Shown here: positions 25,801 to 35,900 of the stretch, piece after piece | Layout of the letters: each line of letters begins with the position of its first letter | How positions within the stretch are numbered: position 1 is the first letter of the stretch | NCBI RefSeq assembly: GCF_032854445.1 | Contig: NC_088300.1 | Span: 36,501,608-36,561,607 of the forward strand | Origin: Liolophura sinensis | Taxonomy: Eukaryota; Mollusca; Polyplacophora; Chitonida; Chitonidae | DNA length: 60,000 bases | Reading direction: 5' to 3' | Notes under the pieces: model-generated | The model's input: only the letters and a program-made list of their open reading frames with translations | The model's database searches: none | Told to the model about the DNA's origin: nothing | Translations under genes and position numbers: made by a program

Positions 25801-26964
25801 AATTGAAATATTTAGGTGAGGCCAGTAAAAATACTGCTTCAAGTGGCCTTTCAGTTCTCACAAGGCCTATAGCTAATGGCCAGTTTTATGCATAATGCCA
25901 TGAGGGCCTACTTGTGGAATTCCGAAGTGGAAGTCTCTGTGGTAAGATAGAAGCACAAGAAAGATACAAGCACAATAACGACAAAGTGCGGATATATTTT
26001 CAGCCTTTGCTAGGGAATTTGTAGATTTCGCACTCTCACCATGCACGCTTGCGAGGACTTAGTGAAAATAAACAGTTAATAATACTGGTGGGGGCTTGTA
26101 GCACAGACTAATGATCAACAAAGATCACTTGGGTTCAACAAATATGGCACGCAAGTCTGAACCTCGTAAATTCGAAAGCTACACTGCCGTGGTAACAGCA
26201 ACATGGAGACTGATGTGTCACACATAATTAAATAATATTGGAATCACCTTAAGGTCAAGGTGAAACACAAAATATACGTAAAATACATTAAAAACTTATT
26301 TGATCATACAGTCATACGTCCTACTTCGCAAATAGCTATCTGAATTGCTTTCATAAATTGTAAAAAAAAAATTGGATTGTGTTAAAACTGCTGCTGTTAG
26401 TTTCAGAGGAAAATAAGGAGACAAAAAGTTATAAATTTTGCCTGGTGTGATGTCATGCAAGAACAGTTGACGTCACTCTTCGCTGACGTATAGCGACACA
26501 TGAAGTACTTTCAAATGCGCATGACATCATTCCGTCATAAATGTTTTACTTGCCATCTCATCTGCCTGATTCGTCGTCACATAAGAAACATTGTCACGTC
26601 CCACAAGAAAAATTTTACGGAAACTGCCAAAGATTTGTTTTTGAGGACTCTTCACTTATTTGGGTGATATAGTGTTATTCATCGTAAATTTTTGAACTGT
26701 GGTGTTAGCTCTGTTCAATATGGTATCCTTCACATCATTTTACCATTCCCGCCTGGTTTCTCTTAAGACTGAAGTAGCGCTTTAAAAGAAGCCAAATCTC
26801 TACTCATGACAGTTTCGCAGTTTTGCCGACAATGTCTCGTAATTGTATGTACATGTGTTTACTCGTTCATTACAGTGGTCTATAACCCGCCAAGCTGGAT
26901 TGTTCAGTTGTTACCCGCAGAGACCAGTGAAATCAGCGTTGGATACATGGGAAGTTTCTCATAA
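19482..26964 (+). CDS. C6orf89/BRAP-like type II membrane protein, six exons (exon 1 frameshifted)
   Basis: Exons: 19482-19859, 21174-21325, 23226-23416, 24938-25076, 25573-25702, 26876-26964. All junctions are GT-AG and in phase, giving about 358 aa, close to vertebrate C6orf89 (about 350). The order is a short N-terminal helix, one membrane segment (TLLAFLLAIFVFIVVIS, roughly residues 65-81), RLMFLPVHG, a region with CWHCRFKK, and a conserved C-terminus (about 290-355) with CxxxC, LEPRDA, a tryptophan and GYMGSF. This layout matches human C6orf89, the bombesin-receptor-activated protein, reported as a Golgi-associated type II protein that affects histone deacetylase activity; its biochemical role is unsettled. 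The start at 19482 has a good Kozak context (A at -3, G at +4). Oddity: the first 48 codons and the rest of exon 1 are in different frames. The name rests on remembered similarity. Confidence 0.78.
21174..21325 (+). CDS. C6orf89-like exon 2
   Basis: The acceptor TTTTTTGTCTTCAG opens it and the donor AGG|GTTAGT closes it. It encodes EYYSSECLVSNPWFDESPD, then CWHCRFKKNMKEM, which matches the vertebrate WWTNDCE...CTGCAQKHLKVM region in cysteine spacing. A tandem array starts 25 bp after the donor. Confidence 0.8.
21351..22265. repeat. 26/28-bp minisatellite in C6orf89-like intron 2
   Basis: About 34 copies of GTAAGATAACAGTCTGCCTG followed by AGCACAAT, alternating between 28-bp and 26-bp forms that differ by a CA dinucleotide. 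Because unit lengths are 1 and 2 mod 3, several minus-strand frames stay open, up to 365 codons; these are artefacts. On the sense strand nearly every unit contains AATGTAAGATAA, a donor-like motif. Confidence 0.97.
23226..23416 (+). CDS. C6orf89-like exon 3
   Basis: After TATTTTTCAG it encodes GSLKETLTFADLQQMFKKSK and continues to LNDRGLHFQW, ending TG|GTAAGA in phase 2. It is a soluble, lumen-side segment, rich in charged residues. Phases agree with exons 2 and 4. Confidence 0.85.
23936..24256. repeat. 46-bp minisatellite, seven copies, in intron 3
   Basis: The unit begins GAATCAGTATTAAGCTAATA and includes GAGATAACATTTTCTCCAAA; copies start every 46 bp from 23936. Copies are nearly identical, with A/T swaps at TAATAGAG/TAATTGAG. 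It lies well away from both neighbouring exons. Confidence 0.97.
24938..25076 (+). CDS. C6orf89-like exon 4
   Basis: The acceptor TCTGTTTACAG opens it. It encodes KTAQSLAANRVIRQFFGRPS and ends PGTVPYDL|GTAATA in phase 0. Confidence 0.85.
25283..25535 (+). mobile_element. SINE-like element (family B) in intron 4
   Basis: GGGTTCAAACCTGGC resembles a tRNA B box. It continues with CCTTGGTGACACTCAGCAG, GGTTGGTGGTCTACCCCAGG, TTCTTCCACCCATAAAAT and GTTGTATAAGC. It shows what an uninterrupted relative of the satellite-bearing element at 5.2-8.4 kb looks like. Confidence 0.6.
25573..25702 (+). CDS. C6orf89-like exon 5
   Basis: The acceptor ACATCATTTCAG opens it. It encodes GHNFPNGWYMQVTGTRKLKI, then CQTKCKSFDVTLEPRDA, the most conserved block of the family (CxxxC followed by EPRD), and ends GCTT|GTAAGT in phase 1. 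Confidence 0.88.
26876..26964 (+). CDS. C6orf89-like exon 6 and stop
   Basis: The acceptor CGTTCATTACAG opens it. It encodes VYNPPSWIVQLLPAETSEIS, then VGYMGSFS and TAA at 26962-26964. The Tyr/Trp spacing and final GxxxF follow the vertebrate C-terminus. Confidence 0.88.
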
Positions 26965-27348
26965 ATGTAATCGCTTACATTTTCAAAAAGAAGTGCCTTC
27001 TAATATTTTTGTCTTCTAATTACTGTTGTTGTTTTTATTTAAGAAATGAGGTTTACCTGGAAATATTTTAATATATTTTTTACATTCAAATGTCTTTTAT
27101 TCAAATTATGTTTTTAAAATCTCGTTATTGCAAGTGATGCACTTATGTTTGTATTACATACACTATACAGTGCTGATTTAAATTTATGTTGTGGAAACTT
27201 GAAAAAAACATACATTCAGACATTCCAAAGAAATGCAACATTTTAAAATTCAATGACTTGTTAATCACTGTCTATGTTAATGTCATGACTTCAAACATTC
27301 GCTGAAGACATTATTTTTATAAATGCTTTCATATACATGTACTTATGA

Positions 27349-27354
27349 AATAAA
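27349..27354 (+). promoter_or_regulatory. Candidate poly(A) signal of the C6orf89-like gene
   Basis: AATAAA about 385 bp after the stop codon, in the sense strand. It is the best hexamer in the presumed 3' UTR; no transcript evidence is available. Confidence 0.45.
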
Positions 27355-27630
27355 AGAAAAAATGGCACGTATTAAATGTGGATTTGGTTTCCTCAGGAGT
27401 AATAGATTGTTGTATGTAATAACCATGAATTGGGGTCAGTGAAAATAGGGTCTGGTCAATTTAATGCCAGTATATTGCAACAAGACGGTGTGTAACCAAA
27501 TGATGTCGGTGAAGCAGGGTCTAATTCATTTTGGCAGACTTGAAATCATTGTTGGGTGCAGATTGTGGTCAGGTGTTTAAATTGGCTGTGTCACACAAGA
27601 TAGTACTTTAATCCTGTCCTCCACTGCTCT

Positions 27631-27877
27631 GATTTATTTTTGACTAGCATTTTACACTGTATTCAAGAATATTTCACTTATTCAAAAGCCGCCAGCATTA
27701 TTGTGGCAGGAAACCGGGCAGGGCCGGGGGATAAAACCATCTGCAAGGTCCTGACAGACATAAGCTTTTGGCATACCTGAATGAGCTAGACTTCAACTCA
27801 CAGCAAACGCCTTGATGAGGGGTTCCTTAGTCTCTGTTCTGAACCAGCATGATAACCACTATGCCACAGGGGCCCCA
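27631..27877 (-). mobile_element. tRNA-derived SINE (family A), old copy
   Basis: On the minus strand it begins GGGGCCCCTGTGGCATAGTG and keeps CAATAATGCTGGCGGC and a degenerate tail. It is strongly diverged and near full length, in the intergenic region downstream of the C6orf89-like gene. Confidence 0.75.
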
Positions 27878-28120
27878 ACACTGTTCTGAAGGGTCCTGGT
27901 GGCAATATGCAGTCAACAGCATGCATTTATATTAGTGTTTAGATGAACTTTGGTGCCTTCTCCCAGTACTACATACACATTGAGTTCACTTTTGCCGCTC
28001 AAAATCAGTGTCTGATCTGGGCAAGTTCGTTATATCTGCCAGTGGCTAGTGGTTTACTCCAGATAAAGCTAAAGGCTTTAATTTACAGGGAGTTATCAAT
28101 CCGCAAAGGTTGTACAATTG

Positions 28121-28273
28121 TTCCTCTCCAGTCGTACGAGGGAAGGTCTGCCAGCAACCTGCAGATGGTCGTGGGTTCCCCCCGGGCTCTGCCCGGTTTC
28201 CTCCCACCATAATGCTGGCCACTGTCATATAAGTGAAATATGACGTAAAACACCAATGAAATAAATAAATAAA
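28121..28273 (+). mobile_element. tRNA-derived SINE (family A), 5' truncated, with target-site duplication
   Basis: It begins at the CCTCTCCAGTCGTACGAGGG block and runs through the core to AAATAAATAAATAAA. The tail has lost the TATTCTTGAG segment. TGTACAATTGTT at 28111-28122 and TGTACAGTTGTT at 28275-28286 form a near-perfect target-site duplication, so the 5' truncation happened at insertion. Confidence 0.9.
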
Positions 28274-28286
28274 GTGTACAGTTGTT

Positions 28287-31200
28287 TAGAAGTTTGTCAG
28301 AAATCACTTGCCTTCCTCCAGATCAAATTTGATCTCACCCAGTGGATGAAAATCTGTGCAACAACCAGACAAAAATTTATCATTTTCAAAAGCCGATGTT
28401 TTGCTCTGGGTGCTCTAATTTCATGAAAATTACTGCTGTCGTTTAAGTGAAATATTCAGGGATACAATGCACTGCTGAATATGGGCTGAATATGAGTAAC
28501 CACAGAACCGCTATTGCTGTGGGCACTGGATATAAAACTGAAAATCCACCTCGTGACATGTCACATGTTGAGATGTTTATGAATTTCCTGTTTTTCACAG
28601 ATTTCCAATTATGTAAATGTCAACAGGAAAAATTCCATGGGTGGTCAAATTTTTCCGCAGATTAGATGATTTTCAAGTTTTATATTTATTGCCCCATCCA
28701 ACATTGAAAGAAAGACATATAACAAAAATTTAAACTGGTGTGACCTAGGTTGACCGGTTGTGTCTGGTATAACATTACACGTGAGCACCCAGCCAGGAAG
28801 TTCCAAGATTACCAGTCCTGAAGTCAAAGGGCATCCACACATAGGATTACCGAACAAGAGATTAATCCGGGCTGACATGCACTGAGCAGAAATCAGCTCT
28901 ACTTTGATGTTCCCAACAAACAAGGACGCAACATGATGTTGGTGTTCAGCCAACATTTTCTGTTTTTTAATACCCCTAATTCCTCAACCTTTTTGCATAT
29001 GACAGAGCAGCTTTCAGTTCAATTTATGCATGATTATAATTTGATTTTGGAGAAAAAACATGGGTTTCTCGGTTTCAAAAGTATAATTTTTCCAGTCTAC
29101 ACAGAATAATGCCTCCAGAATATGCTTGAATAAAGACCTTACAAACATGTGAAAAGGTTGAAGAATTACACTCGTACAAATTCGCATTAATGTGTGATAG
29201 TTTTTCTGCATAGGTTATGTCCCAACCTGAAAATAACCAACATACCATCCCCTGTCTTTTCTGCTTAACTAATTAGGATGGTCCATGTGAGGCAGACTTC
29301 AGAAAAACCTGCTCTCCAGTTATGATGAGCATAAACTAACACCACAAAAAAAAAAAAAAAACAAACTGGAGAAACATTATTGAGGAAATCATTCATGGTT
29401 AATTAATTAACTTTCAATCACCTTGTAACCCGTTTATCTGTGTTACAAGACTTTATCTTCCCCAAACATTTACAGCGACGTCCATCAATACAAAAGACAA
29501 GTGCATTTAACAACCATCCTGACTTTCAGAGAGTTGGGTTACTCCATGGATTTATATGCAATGACTTGGGATTGAAAACCAGTTTACATGAAATGAGAAA
29601 ATCCACACACATCTTACAACTTACTCCATAGATACATCTCGCATATTTGACATACATTTCCTTACACATGTTTACTAATAATGCCATAGTCAGCTGGCAC
29701 ATACCATCCACATTATTGACATATACATCAACAACATTGTGATAAGAATGACAAGAGTTGTCTCCCTGCAACTAGATACACGCATGTTCGCACAGGTAGA
29801 TGCTTAAAAGTGATAATAAATGCAATAGTTCCCTTGAAATTTTGTAAGGACTGTGTTAGATTATGCTATTACTCTTTTTTTAAAAGGATTATTAAAGTAT
29901 ATCTAATTAATCCAAAGTTATCATATGACTAGATGTCAAATGGCCAATCTGTACTGCTACTGATTTGGCAAGTCAGGGCGTTCACACTGGCACTGGCTGG
30001 TGACAAACACTCAAATAAACCTATGTCAGTACATTCTATGAAACATGAATGAAGCAGACCACTCATTTCATAACAAAAAGAGATACTGAACAAATACAAA
30101 TATCTTTACAACCAAGTTTGACACAGCCTTGTGCCATATCAGTGGAAGCCCTGGAGACAACAGTTTACTGAAGGCTTTGCATTTCACCTTTAAACATTTG
30201 ATACGCAGCATGTGGTTGTACAATACAGTACCAGCAAGGCTAAAGATTTTCGATGACAATATTAGTATGGCAAATTAGAACTAGAAACATGCCTGCTTCA
30301 ATAACCTCTCTTCTTCTGGACACCACAAAGTCGATTCAAAGGTATCAACACTTTTTTTTTTTTTAAATCTAAAATGACTGGGCCACAAAGACCCTCCACA
30401 ATATAAAAAAACACACGTTTATTTACACATGCAATAAAATCCTTATACTATTAATTAAATAAAAATTTTAATCACACATCTTCACACGCTTCTGTATAGG
30501 CATGCCAACACATCTTGGGTATGTACATTGCAATGTTTACTTGCGTATTTACAGCGAGACACATTCTGATGCCACCTACGCACAAAATCATTCTGAATAT
30601 ACAACCTGATAGGTCACAGAAAATGGGCAAGGATCACCTTATAACATCTATGCCAGAGATAGTCTTTACAGTGACTGTGTACACTGACAAAGTGAGCAGA
30701 TCTTTGGAGTTTGAAAATGCCAGCAAACTTTAAAGCATTCATTAATACATATATATGCCAACATACATGTATGTCACAGCCAATACTAGGAAAGGAATTG
30801 GGAACTGGTTTAGAATAGTACATGCAGCATCATGATGGTCAGCACATCACTATCACCATGACAGCCGAGAGAAAGTAGAAAGTCGACAATGCATTCACAG
30901 CTTTGAATTTACAGTTTTAGAGTTACATTACAGAGTGATGTCCCAGTGCTTTATGACATGTTTGGGCTACTTGCCTATCTTGTAACATGATAGTATCTGA
31001 GATTAGATAAAACTACAAGCAGAATATCATCATTGTTGCAATAACATAACAAAACTCACCATGATCGGAAGTCAGACTATTAATCTAATATTAATTAAAT
31101 ACTTAAAATTTAAAACTGGCACATAGACCTTACTGTGCTGTAAAGTGACGACATCACATTTCTATTTAAGGGACATCGCTCTGTTGTTGTAACGTATCTT

Positions 31201-32553
31201 GAAACCTGTGTATTAGTACTTGTATCTATGACTTGGGAAGACCTTTAGTAACAAAGATATCTACTTCACTCAAGCACAGTCAGTGATCTCTCTTTTAAAC
31301 TTCACAGCAGTAATCAAGCTCTACAAACACAGGAGGAGTCGTCCAGATTCGGTAGTTAATTGAAAAGTTCTGACCACTAATCGTGTCTCACAGATCTCAG
31401 GTTTTTATGATTTAGCAAATGCGAAAAGCATATCGGAGATTAGTGAAATATTTGTATAAACAATCACAGAGTTAATATAGTGCTGGACCACAGACTACAA
31501 TCATTTGAACCTGGTTATTTTATAACGTACATTCTACTTCATCTAAAAGAATTTGCATAGATAGTATTCTACGTATACATTATCAACTTTGTTACTGCAG
31601 AAGATGAAACACTTACACGAACTGTGCAGAGTAATGCCTTCACTGCAGGAAATAACCATTAGAATCCAAATTACAATACTGGCTATATTTCACGTACATA
31701 TATTAGTATAGGCACTATAGCTAAGTTATCACACAAGATAATATAGGGTTAACTTTCTTAAACATCTCCTCGGCAGGAGGTCATCTTTTCATCTTAGTAC
31801 CATGGTCGGGGAAGCGGTGGGGGGGGGGGGGGCGCAGGGGGGTAGGAATATGCATTAAGGAAAGCAGGAACAGCTGAACTGGATGCCTATTAACAACATG
31901 AATGGAATGGTGTATTTTGCAGTTAACCTATAGGACATGTCTCTGATCACATATTAATTACCCAGCATTCATATATTATCTCCCTGTAACAATCTTAAAT
32001 CCCGAAAATAAACAAATAAAATAATTCTACTGATATGTACACCCATATTATACCAAATAATAAAATCAATGGGAAAGGAAAAAAGTATACTTTAGGTCCA
32101 TTTACCAAGGGAAATAAAATAACAGGTGAAATTATGTACATGCTTATCTGACCTAGGGTAAAAACTGTTATGCATACACTGAACATTTGCAACAGCTCTA
32201 ATGCAAACATCAAACATTTTCAACAGGTGTTGTGCTAACATTAAACATTTGCATCAGCTGTAATGCAAACACAAAACATTTGCATTAACAGTACTACAGC
32301 TACAGCTGTGTCCACACTGTATAGTTCAACCATAAATAACCGGAAGAAAAACATAGTTAAACATTCGTACATTTTCTCAGTATCGCATATTACGTAATGT
32401 CAGGCCAAAAGTGCAAATACTGCAGCCCAGTGTGCAAAACTGGTACAGACAAGTCTTTATCATAAATTTCAATTTATGTCTTTTTCTTCCGACGACTCAG
32501 AACATAACAACAAAAGTTTTACCATTATGTCAGCATGAATCAATACTTTCCAC
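28287..32553. other. Intergenic and possible 3' UTR of TMEM41B
   Basis: No coding exon recognised. It contains a poly-A run at 29346-29360, a dispersed repeat at 31104-31214 (paired with 15040-15152) and a G-run at 31813-31846. The part nearest 32.7 kb is presumably TMEM41B 3' UTR, whose end cannot be fixed from sequence. Confidence 0.4.
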
Positions 32554-32559
32554 TTTATT
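32554..32559 (-). promoter_or_regulatory. Candidate poly(A) signal of TMEM41B
   Basis: TTTATT on the plus strand is AATAAA in the sense of the gene, about 195 bp after the stop. Further hexamers lie downstream, so the real site is uncertain. Confidence 0.35.
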
Positions 32560-32753
32560 ACTCACAAAAATATGAAACTGAAAAGTACTTCCATTAAACC
32601 TTCCTGACCCAACTAAAGATAGACAACCAAGTGAAAGCTCAGCTTAAAAATCTCTGAAACAATCTCCTTGTTAATGCGTCAAAAGACAGAAAGACATATA
32701 CAAATGCGCAGCTTTGAGATTTCAACAGCAACAGTACTAAGATGAGACCCCTA

Positions 32754-32923
32754 TCATTCAAATTTCTCACGCAGCCTCTTTTTGAAGAAGACTGGTAACA
32801 AGGACAAGATTGCAAGGCCAGACAGGACTGCTATAGAGGTCCAGGATAGTGTGTCTCCTGATGATGTCAGCTGTTGGAGAGTTGTGCCAGCGTGAATCGC
32901 TACAAACGAGGGTGGGGCAACAC
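32754..32923 (-). CDS. TMEM41B: TMEM41B exon 7 and stop
   Basis: It encodes VAPPSFVAIHAGTTLQQL, the last membrane helix and KKRLREKFE, with TGA at 32756-32754. The acceptor is ATGTTTCAG|GTGTTG. A 51-bp array lies only about 20 bp upstream of it. Confidence 0.97.
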
Positions 32924-35900
32924 CTGAAACATAGGACATGCTTCACATGATATGCTGGTTACTGTACTTTCATTTATGACAGGCACAAGTCACACAAATG
33001 ATATGCTGGTTACTGTACTTTCATTTTTGACAGGCATAAGCCACACAAATGATATGCTGGTTACTGTACTTTCAGTTTTGACAGGTATAAGCCACACAAA
33101 TGATATTGGTTACTGTACTTTCATTTTTCACAGGCATAAGCCACACAAATGATATGCTGGTTATTATACTTTCATTTTTGATGGGCACAAGCCACACAAA
33201 TGATATGCTGGTTATTATCCTTTCATTTTTGATGGGCACAAGCCACAAAAATGATATGCTGGTTACTTTCATTTTTGACAGGCATAAGCCACACAAATGA
33301 TATGCTGGTTATTAAACTTTCATTTTTGATAGGCACATGCCACACAAATGATATGCTGGTTATTATACTTTCATTTTTGATGGGCATAAGCCACACAAAT
33401 GATATGCTGGTTATTATACTTTCAGTTTTGACAGGCACAAGCCACACAAATGATATGCTGCTTACTGTACTTTCAGTTTTGACAGGCATAAGCCACACAA
33501 ATGATATGCTGGTTATTATACTTTCATTTTTGACAAGCATAAGCCACACAAATGATATGCTGCTTATTATACTTTCATTTTTGACAGACACAAGCCACAC
33601 AAATGATATGCTGCTTATTTTACTTTCATGTTTGACACAGCACAACGTTAACAAGATTATTCTACTTTTAATTTTAACATGTCAAAAAATGATATACTGG
33701 GTTACTTCACTTTCACTTTATGAATGGCATATTGCTATACTTATTACTTTAATTTCAATTTAGAAAAGATGCAAAGTTATTATTTCAGACATTAAAACTT
33801 GCAATTGTTGATATGTCACACTGAATGGAACACCATAACAGAGAATAACAGTGGGTTTTTTTAACTCTTCATAAACTTACCTATAAAAGTCCCAAGGAAG
33901 AAAGGTACTAAGGGGACATTGATAACAGGGGAGGTAATGTTGATAAACCAGTTAGGCAGGAAAGGTGTTATCCTCAAGAAGATGATGTAATTCAGTAGGT
34001 GTTCTCTGTGGTTATTTACCTGGAATTGTTAACAGACAGACAAATAACAGTAATTCATCTTGCATGCTTTCCTGTGAATGTCTAAATTGTGTCACTATTG
34101 TGTCAAGTGTTATCAACAGGGAAGAAAACAAAGTGCGAGCCCTCTACAAAAGGAAGCAAATCTTGTTCCTTGTGGAATAGTAGTGCCATCTACCTCCTTT
34201 AATACAAATGCTAATGATTTCCACAACAATGCCAATGGGTTTCTGTAACAATGCCAATGGGTTTCCGTAACAATGCAATGGGTTTCCGTAACAATGCCAA
34301 GGGCTTCCGTAACAATACAAAAGACTAACTATAATACAGACTACTACAACTACAACTACACATCGCATTTTTTATTTATTTATTTTATTTGATTGGTGTT
34401 TTACGCCGTACTCAAGAATATTTCACTTATATGACGGCGGCCAGCATTATGGTGGGTGGAAACCAGGCAGAGCCCAGGGAGAAACCCACGACCATCTGCA
34501 GGTTGCTAGCAGACCTTCCCATGTATGACCAGAAAGGAAGCAAGCATGAGCTGGACTTGAACTCACAGCAACCGCATTGGTGAGAGACTCCTGGGTCATT
34601 ATGCTCCGCTAGCGTGCTAACCAACTGAGCCACGGAGGCCCCCTACACATGGCATTGTTACGCAAGCAGGTAGAGGACACTGTTCTCACATGGTTTATAA
34701 TATTTACTTACTATTATATTGCTTATAATATTTCTAGATGACCGGTGTGCCCTATGGAGCTATTACCCAAAGGTAACGTTAAATAAATATCAATTGCCAT
34801 AATCAAGTAATCTTGGAGCATAATTAATAACACTCTCAGTTACCTGTTTTACACTTCTACACTGAAATACCACAAGTATGGGAAACTCACATGTCTCTGC
34901 CACTCCGCAACTCGTTCAGGAATGTACTTGGCGACTAATCTTCTGCCAACCAGGTATGACAGTAGGTAACAAAAAGAGGCCCCTAAGCCTGAACACTATA
35001 AAGGTCAGAAGAGAAATAAAGAAACATGCAGCAAATGACAATACCTTGGTAAAAATATCAAAAGCAAACAAAAACACTCAGAATACCCTTCTTAAATTCC
35101 TTTCAACTGAATTCTTTTGAATATTTTCTTCCAGTTTCACAGGGTATGCTCTATGACATCATACTGACCCAAGGTTGAACTGTACTCAGTATAGATGATC
35201 ATGTGTAACTTTTGTTCCACACAACTTATCAAAATTACCAAGATTATTGTCTGCAGTACAATCAAGTCAGAACTCAAACTAGGTTTTACGTTTGCAAAGT
35301 GGACAATGAACCTGTTCAAACATTGCAGATGGCTTAAGATTTTGGTTATGATTTGTTCAAAACTTCCCTGACAAGCAGCCAGAAAAAAAGTTCAGTTCAA
35401 GTGTAATTCATTACTTACCAAACATACTAAGGTCAAGGCAAGTGGAAATGGAAACAAAAATCCAGATAAAATACTTAAGAATATGGAACCAGGAATGGCA
35501 AAGGATTGCAAACTGACAAATATGTCAAGGAAATAAAAAACAAGTGATGTCACAACTTTTGTTACTCCTTAAAGCTACAGTTCTTTCCTTTACACGGGAA
35601 TCTCATCTTGTGACTTTTATTACAGTTCTTTCCTTTACACGGGAATCTCATCTTGTGACTTTTGTTACAGTTCTTTCCTTTACACAGAAATCTCATATTG
35701 TGGCTTTTGTTACAGTTCTTTCATTTACATGGGAATCTCATCTTGTGACTTTTGTTACAGTTCTTTCCTTTACATGGGAATCTCATCTTGTGACTTTTGT
35801 TACAGTTCTTTCATTTACTTGGGAATCTCATCTTGTGACTTTTGTTACAGTTCTTTCATTTACATGGGAATCTCATCTTGTGACTTTTGTCATGACTCAC

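Noticed and set aside
28645-28956. 103-codon minus frame in the intergenic region
   Set aside because: No motif, no splice context, and no link to the neighbouring genes.
33223-33763. 143- and 170-codon frames over the 51-bp array
   Set aside because: The unit is 51 bp, a multiple of three, so any stop-free frame stays open through every copy. They are intronic in TMEM41B.
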